Source: Clostridium ljungdahlii (GTDB taxonomy: Bacteria; Bacillota; Clostridia; Clostridiales; Clostridiaceae). Taken from it: DNA of 64,000 bases. The notes under the pieces are model-generated. The model did not search any database. It had not been told where the DNA came from and was given only the letters and a program-made list of their open reading frames with translations. The translations under genes were made by a program, and so were the position numbers. This document shows, piece by piece, positions 60,387 to 64,000 of this stretch (position 1 is its first letter; each line of letters opens with the position of its first letter). The stretch lies in NCBI RefSeq assembly GCF_001636845.1, contig NZ_LITT01000011.1, positions 62,001 to 126,000 on the forward strand, read 5' to 3'.

Positions 60387-61365
60387 AAGTAATTTAGAAG
60401 AAAGTGAAGCCTATGAAGCTATGAACGAAATAATGCAGGGAAATGCAGAAGATTCCCAAATAGGGGCTTTCCTAGTGGCTTTAAGAATGAAAGGTGAAAC
60501 TGCAGAAGAAATAACAGGGTTTGCAAGGGCTATGAGAGATAATGCGCAGAATTTAAAACTCAAGTCTGAATATGTTATTGATACTTGTGGAACAGGAGGG
60601 GATGGAGGTAGAACATTTAATATATCAACGGCAGTATCCTTTGTAGCTGCAGCTGCAGGAGTGAAAGTGGCAAAACACGGAAACAGAGCAGTATCAAGTA
60701 AAAGTGGAAGTGCAGATGTGCTTGAAAAGCTGGGTTTTAATATAAACTTAGAACCAAAATATGCTTCCAATTGTATTGATAAAAACGGTATGGCATTCTT
60801 GTTTGCTCAAAAGTACCACCGTGCAATGAAAAATGTAGCCGGTCCAAGAAAACAATTGGGTATAAGAACAGTATTTAATTTACTAGGCCCTCTTACGAAT
60901 CCAGCTTTTGTAAAAGGCCAGGTACTTGGAGTATATGATAAGAATTTGACTCACACAGCGGCAAAAGTACTTTCAAATTTAGGCTGTGAAAGAGCTATGG
61001 TAGTTTGCGGAGAAGATGGACTTGATGAAATAACTACTACTGCGAATACCTATGTGAGTGAATTAAAAGATGGAAAAGTATCAGATTATAAAATAAATCC
61101 AGAAGATTTTGAAATTAATTTATGCAGTATGGATGCCATAAGAGGAGATACTGCTGAAGAAAATGCAGAACTTATACGCAAAATTTTTCAAGGAGAAAAA
61201 AGTGCTAGAAGAGATATTGTAGTTTTAAACAGTGCAGCAGCTTTATATGTTGGAAAAGCATGTGAAAGCATGGAAGAAGGGGTGAAGATGGCAGAAGATA
61301 TTATAGATTCTAAAAAAGCTTATGAAAAGATGAATGAACTTATAAAGTGCAGTAATAATTTTTAG
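60352..61365 (+). CDS. trpD: Anthranilate phosphoribosyltransferase
   Basis: 337 residues. A helical N-terminal domain ([33 protein letters not shown]) is followed by the PRPP-binding core: [72 protein letters not shown]. It transfers the phosphoribosyl group to anthranilate. Length is normal. GGGGGGGAT just before the ATG serves as ribosome site inside trpG. Confidence 0.97.
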   Translation: MLQQTIEKIICKSNLEESEAYEAMNEIMQGNAEDSQIGAFLVALRMKGETAEEITGFARAMRDNAQNLKLKSEYVIDTCGTGGDGGRTFNISTAVSFVAAAAGVKVAKHGNRAVSSKSGSADVLEKLGFNINLEPKYASNCIDKNGMAFLFAQKYHRAMKNVAGPRKQLGIRTVFNLLGPLTNPAFVKGQVLGVYDKNLTHTAAKVLSNLGCERAMVVCGEDGLDEITTTANTYVSELKDGKVSDYKINPEDFEINLCSMDAIRGDTAEENAELIRKIFQGEKSARRDIVVLNSAAALYVGKACESMEEGVKMAEDIIDSKKAYEKMNELIKCSNNF

Positions 61366-61378
61366 GAGGCATGAAAAA

Positions 61379-62155
61379 ATGATACTTGATGAAATAGTGA
61401 AAGCTAAAAGACCTCAATTGGAATTTGAAAAACAAAATATGCCTCTTACTAAAATAATAGAAGGATGCAGTGGAAAGGCTACAAGAGATTTTAGAAAAGC
61501 ATTTGGCAAAGAGAAAATATCTATCATTGCAGAGATAAAGAAAGCATCACCTTCAAAAGGTATTATTGTAGAAGATTTTGATCCAGTAAGTACAGCTAAA
61601 ATATATGAAAGCATAGATATAGATGCAGTGTCTGTACTTACAGAAAAAAATTTCTTTAAGGGAAGTGATAAATATATAAATAAAGTAAAAGGGGTAAATT
61701 CAAAGCCCATTTTGAGAAAGGATTTTATAATTGATACCTATCAAATATATCAATCCAAATTTATAGGTGCAGATGCTATTTTACTTATAACAGCCATCTT
61801 AAAAGATAAATTAAAAGATTATTACAATTTAGCAGAAAGTATTGGACTTCAATGTTTGGTAGAAGTCCATGATGAAGAAGAACTTGAAATCGCACTTGAA
61901 GCTGAATGTTCCATTGTAGGAATTAACAATAGAAACTTAAAAGATTTTACAGAAGACTTGAAAAATACAGAAAGAATTATAAAGAAAATACCAGAGAAAG
62001 TTTTAGTAGTTTCTGAAAGTGCCATAAAGACTCCAGAAGATATAAGGTATTTAAATGGCTTAGGTGTAAGTGCAGTGCTTATAGGAGAAACTTTTATGAG
62101 AAATATTGAAAATGAGTATAAGTTAAGAGATTTTATAAAACAGTCCAAGTTTTGA
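61379..62155 (+). CDS. trpC: Indole-3-glycerol-phosphate synthase
   Basis: 258 residues, one TIM barrel. Catalytic blocks are seen: SIIAEIKKASPSKGII (Glu/Lys), SVLTEKNFFKGS, PILRKDFIIDTYQI, ADAILLITAIL, LVEVHDEEELEIAL, GINNRNLKDF and VVSESAIKTPEDI. It closes the indole ring by decarboxylation of CdRP. TTTAGGAGGC is the ribosome site, 13 bases after trpD. It is separate from trpF, as in most Gram-positives. Confidence 0.97.
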   Translation: MILDEIVKAKRPQLEFEKQNMPLTKIIEGCSGKATRDFRKAFGKEKISIIAEIKKASPSKGIIVEDFDPVSTAKIYESIDIDAVSVLTEKNFFKGSDKYINKVKGVNSKPILRKDFIIDTYQIYQSKFIGADAILLITAILKDKLKDYYNLAESIGLQCLVEVHDEEELEIALEAECSIVGINNRNLKDFTEDLKNTERIIKKIPEKVLVVSESAIKTPEDIRYLNGLGVSAVLIGETFMRNIENEYKLRDFIKQSKF

Positions 62156-62168
62156 AAAGGGTGAATTT

Positions 62169-62798
62169 ATGACTTTAGTAAAGGTATGTGGTATAAGGCG
62201 GGGTGAAGATGTAGAATTTTTAAACAAGCTCCTTCCAGACTACGCTGGATTTGTGTTTTGTAAAAGCAAAAGGCAGGTTACTTTAAAATTAGCAGAAGAA
62301 CTTGTTAAAAAGTTGGATAAAAGAATAAAGAGGGTTGGGATTTTTCAAAACAATAGTTTGGAAGAAGTGAAAAATACAGCAGAAATGTTGAAATTAGATG
62401 TAATCCAGCTTCATGGAAGGGAAGATGAAAATTATATAAAAAACTTGCATCCATTTAAAATATGGAAAAGTGTAAGCATTGATGTAAAAAGTTCGTTAGA
62501 AGATCTAAAAGACAAGATAGATAAAATATCAAATTGTAATGTGGAAGCAGTACTTGTAGATAGCAGTGTAGGTGGAAAAACTGGAGGTACAGGTACAAGT
62601 TTTAATTGGAACGTATTAGAAAACTTAAATATAAATAAGAAATTAGTACTCGCAGGAGGTCTTAATCCAGATAACATAAATACTGCTTTAGAATGTGTAA
62701 AACCCTATGTAGTAGACGTATCCAGCGGGGTTGAAGAAAATGGTGTAAAGAGTTTTAAAAAAATAGATCAATTTATAAAGAAAGTGAGGAATTTTTAA
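62169..62798 (+). CDS. trpF: Phosphoribosylanthranilate isomerase
   Basis: 209 residues, small TIM barrel. [16 protein letters not shown] has the catalytic Cys, [14 protein letters not shown] the second motif, then [23 protein letters not shown] with the general acid Asp, and [15 protein letters not shown] and [14 protein letters not shown] for phosphate binding. It converts PRA to CdRP for TrpC. The stop overlaps the trpB start by one base. Confidence 0.97.
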   Translation: MTLVKVCGIRRGEDVEFLNKLLPDYAGFVFCKSKRQVTLKLAEELVKKLDKRIKRVGIFQNNSLEEVKNTAEMLKLDVIQLHGREDENYIKNLHPFKIWKSVSIDVKSSLEDLKDKIDKISNCNVEAVLVDSSVGGKTGGTGTSFNWNVLENLNINKKLVLAGGLNPDNINTALECVKPYVVDVSSGVEENGVKSFKKIDQFIKKVRNF

Positions 62799-63973
62799 TG
62801 GATGGAAGGTTTGGAAAATTTGGAGGACAGTATGTACCAGAAACAATAATGAATGCAGTTATGCAGCTTGAAAAGGAGTTTAATAAAGCAATAAAAGATG
62901 AAAAATTTATAGAGGAATATAAGTACTACCTTAAAGATTATGTGGGAAGAGAAAATCCATTGTATTTTGCAAAGAATTTTACTGAAAAATTAGGTGGAGC
63001 AAAAATATATCTTAAAAGAGAAGATTTAAACCATACGGGAGCACATAAAATAAACAATGCACTAGGACAGGTGCTTCTTGCAAAGAGAATGGGTAAAAAA
63101 AGGGTTATAGCTGAAACAGGAGCTGGACAGCATGGGGTAGCTACGGCTACGGCAGCTGCTATCTTTGGCATGGAATGTGAAGTATTTATGGGTGAAGAAG
63201 ACATAAGAAGACAAGCTCTTAATGTATTTAAGATGAAAATATTAGGATCAAAAGTAACTTCTGTAACTTCGGGAACGGGAACCTTAAAGGATGCTGTAAA
63301 TGAAGCTATGAGAAATTGGGTGTCAAATATAGAAGATACCTTTTATGTAATAGGCTCTGTAATGGGACCGCATCCTTATCCAACTATGGTTAGAGATTTT
63401 CAAAGGGTAATTGGGGATGAAGCTAGAAAGCAGATTTTAGAAAAAGAGGGAAGACTTCCTGATTATGTCATAGCTTGTGTAGGTGGTGGAAGCAATTCCA
63501 TGGGAATTTTTTATCCCTTTGTAGAAGATACTTCTGTAAAATTGGTAGGAGTAGAGGCTGCAGGAAAAGGACTTGATACGGATGAACATGCAGCTACTAT
63601 ATCAAAGGGTTCTGTAGGGGTAATTCACGGTATGATGACTTATGTACTTCAAGATGAGGATGGTCAAATACTTCCTGCTTATTCTATATCAGCAGGACTT
63701 GATTATCCAGGAATAGGACCGGAACACGCATATTATCATGATATAAAAAGGGCAACTTATGAATCAGCTACAGATAAAGAAGCAGTGAATGCATTTACCT
63801 ACTTGTCACAGGTTGAGGGAATAATTCCAGCACTTGAAAGCTCTCATGCCCTGGCTTATGCAATGAAGCTTGCTCCAAAACTTAGTAAGGATAAAATAAT
63901 CATTGTAAATTTATCTGGAAGAGGAGACAAAGATATAAATACTATAGCTAATATAATGGGGGTAGAATTATAA
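62798..63973 (+). CDS. trpB: Tryptophan synthase beta subunit
   Basis: 391 residues. [19 protein letters not shown] at the start, the PLP lysine in [31 protein letters not shown], the phosphate loop [10 protein letters not shown], and the C-terminal LSGRGDKDI. This is the standard TrpB1 form that works with TrpA. It joins indole to serine. Start and stop overlap trpF and trpA by one base each (TAATG), so the last three genes are tightly coupled. Confidence 0.98.
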   Translation: MDGRFGKFGGQYVPETIMNAVMQLEKEFNKAIKDEKFIEEYKYYLKDYVGRENPLYFAKNFTEKLGGAKIYLKREDLNHTGAHKINNALGQVLLAKRMGKKRVIAETGAGQHGVATATAAAIFGMECEVFMGEEDIRRQALNVFKMKILGSKVTSVTSGTGTLKDAVNEAMRNWVSNIEDTFYVIGSVMGPHPYPTMVRDFQRVIGDEARKQILEKEGRLPDYVIACVGGGSNSMGIFYPFVEDTSVKLVGVEAAGKGLDTDEHAATISKGSVGVIHGMMTYVLQDEDGQILPAYSISAGLDYPGIGPEHAYYHDIKRATYESATDKEAVNAFTYLSQVEGIIPALESSHALAYAMKLAPKLSKDKIIIVNLSGRGDKDINTIANIMGVEL

Positions 63974-64000
63974 TGAATAGAATAGATTTCAAATTTTCAA
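63973..64000 (+). CDS. trpA: Tryptophan synthase alpha subunit (first codons only)
   Basis: The ATG overlaps the trpB stop codon by one base. The nine codons visible (MNRIDFKFS) match the usual TrpA start, and trpA is expected at this place in the operon. The rest lies beyond the window. Confidence 0.85.

Noticed and set aside
1-64000. CRISPR arrays, tRNA or rRNA genes, prophage, integrase or transposase genes
   Set aside because: None were seen on reading; repeats found are isolated hairpins or two-copy elements without transposase.

Overview
The window looks like chromosome of a low-GC, spore-forming, anaerobic Clostridium (sensu stricto, acetogen-like lineage). It is strongly A+T rich with clostridial AGGAGG ribosome sites and frequent TTG/GTG starts. 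It carries a gerA-type germination operon, YtaF, a truncated FtsW/RodA-family gene, an M-box and a T-box leader, and a selenocysteine-type in-frame UGA. No rRNA, tRNA, CRISPR array, transposase or phage genes were seen.

Layout. 1-7.4 kb: end of an ABC permease gene, a MerR/TipAS regulator, a molybdopterin oxidoreductase and the gerA-gerB-gerC germination operon. 7.7-11.7 kb: a zone of gene decay with an FtsW-like gene cut off inside a palindrome, a polysaccharide deacetylase, a tail fragment of a second molybdopterin oxidoreductase, a collapsed larC, a pentapeptide-repeat gene and a C-GC-x-x-G-C-C tail. 12.4-16.9 kb: an arsenic operon (arsR-arsC-arsD-arsA-acr3) behind a clear promoter and operator, ending in a fragment of a YraQ-type permease. 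17.1-20.5 kb, minus strand: an operon of unknown function encoding a probable Cys-Sec selenoprotein, an HdrA-N-like protein, a 2[4Fe-4S] ferredoxin, a DGC-domain/lipoyl (GcvH-like) fusion, two more DGC proteins and a small protein, followed by a Roadblock-like gene. 20.8-22.1 kb: remains of a divergent operon (desulfurase and Fe-S fragments, an intact ArsR, an acr3 fragment). 22.3-31.9 kb: secreted serpin, a frameshifted ECF sigma gene with its DUF4367 anti-sigma partner, VanY-like and YkuD-like peptidoglycan enzymes, a PAS-GGDEF-HD-GYP protein and a TylF-like methyltransferase. 32.2-34.2 kb: M29 aminopeptidase and DeoR regulator.

34.5-52.8 kb is a cell-envelope island. A two-component system sits among three PAP2 phosphatases, UppP, two DedA proteins, a class A PBP and a lone glycosyltransferase-51, an MGDG-synthase-like glycosyltransferase, an LmbE-type deacetylase and membrane proteins. 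Seven copies of a TTTAATC-N4-TTTAATC-like direct repeat lie before these genes, usually 9 nt from a -10 hexamer. I infer that the local response regulator controls them and that the theme is recycling of the undecaprenyl-phosphate carrier.

52.8-55.8 kb is a magnesium operon: M-box riboswitch, terminator, a possible 22-codon ORF, a soluble PRC/MgtE-N/CBS protein and an NRAMP-related (NRMT-type) transporter. 55.9-57.6 kb holds a frameshifted MFS gene and its probable regulator. 57.9 kb to the end is the trp operon (trpE-G-D-C-F-B-A, trpA cut by the window), preceded by a Trp-specific T-box leader with two successive T-box/terminator modules.

The strongest leads are the selenoprotein/DGC/lipoyl operon, the direct-repeat envelope regulon and the tandem trp T-box. 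Recurring partial gene copies with internal deletions are also notable.
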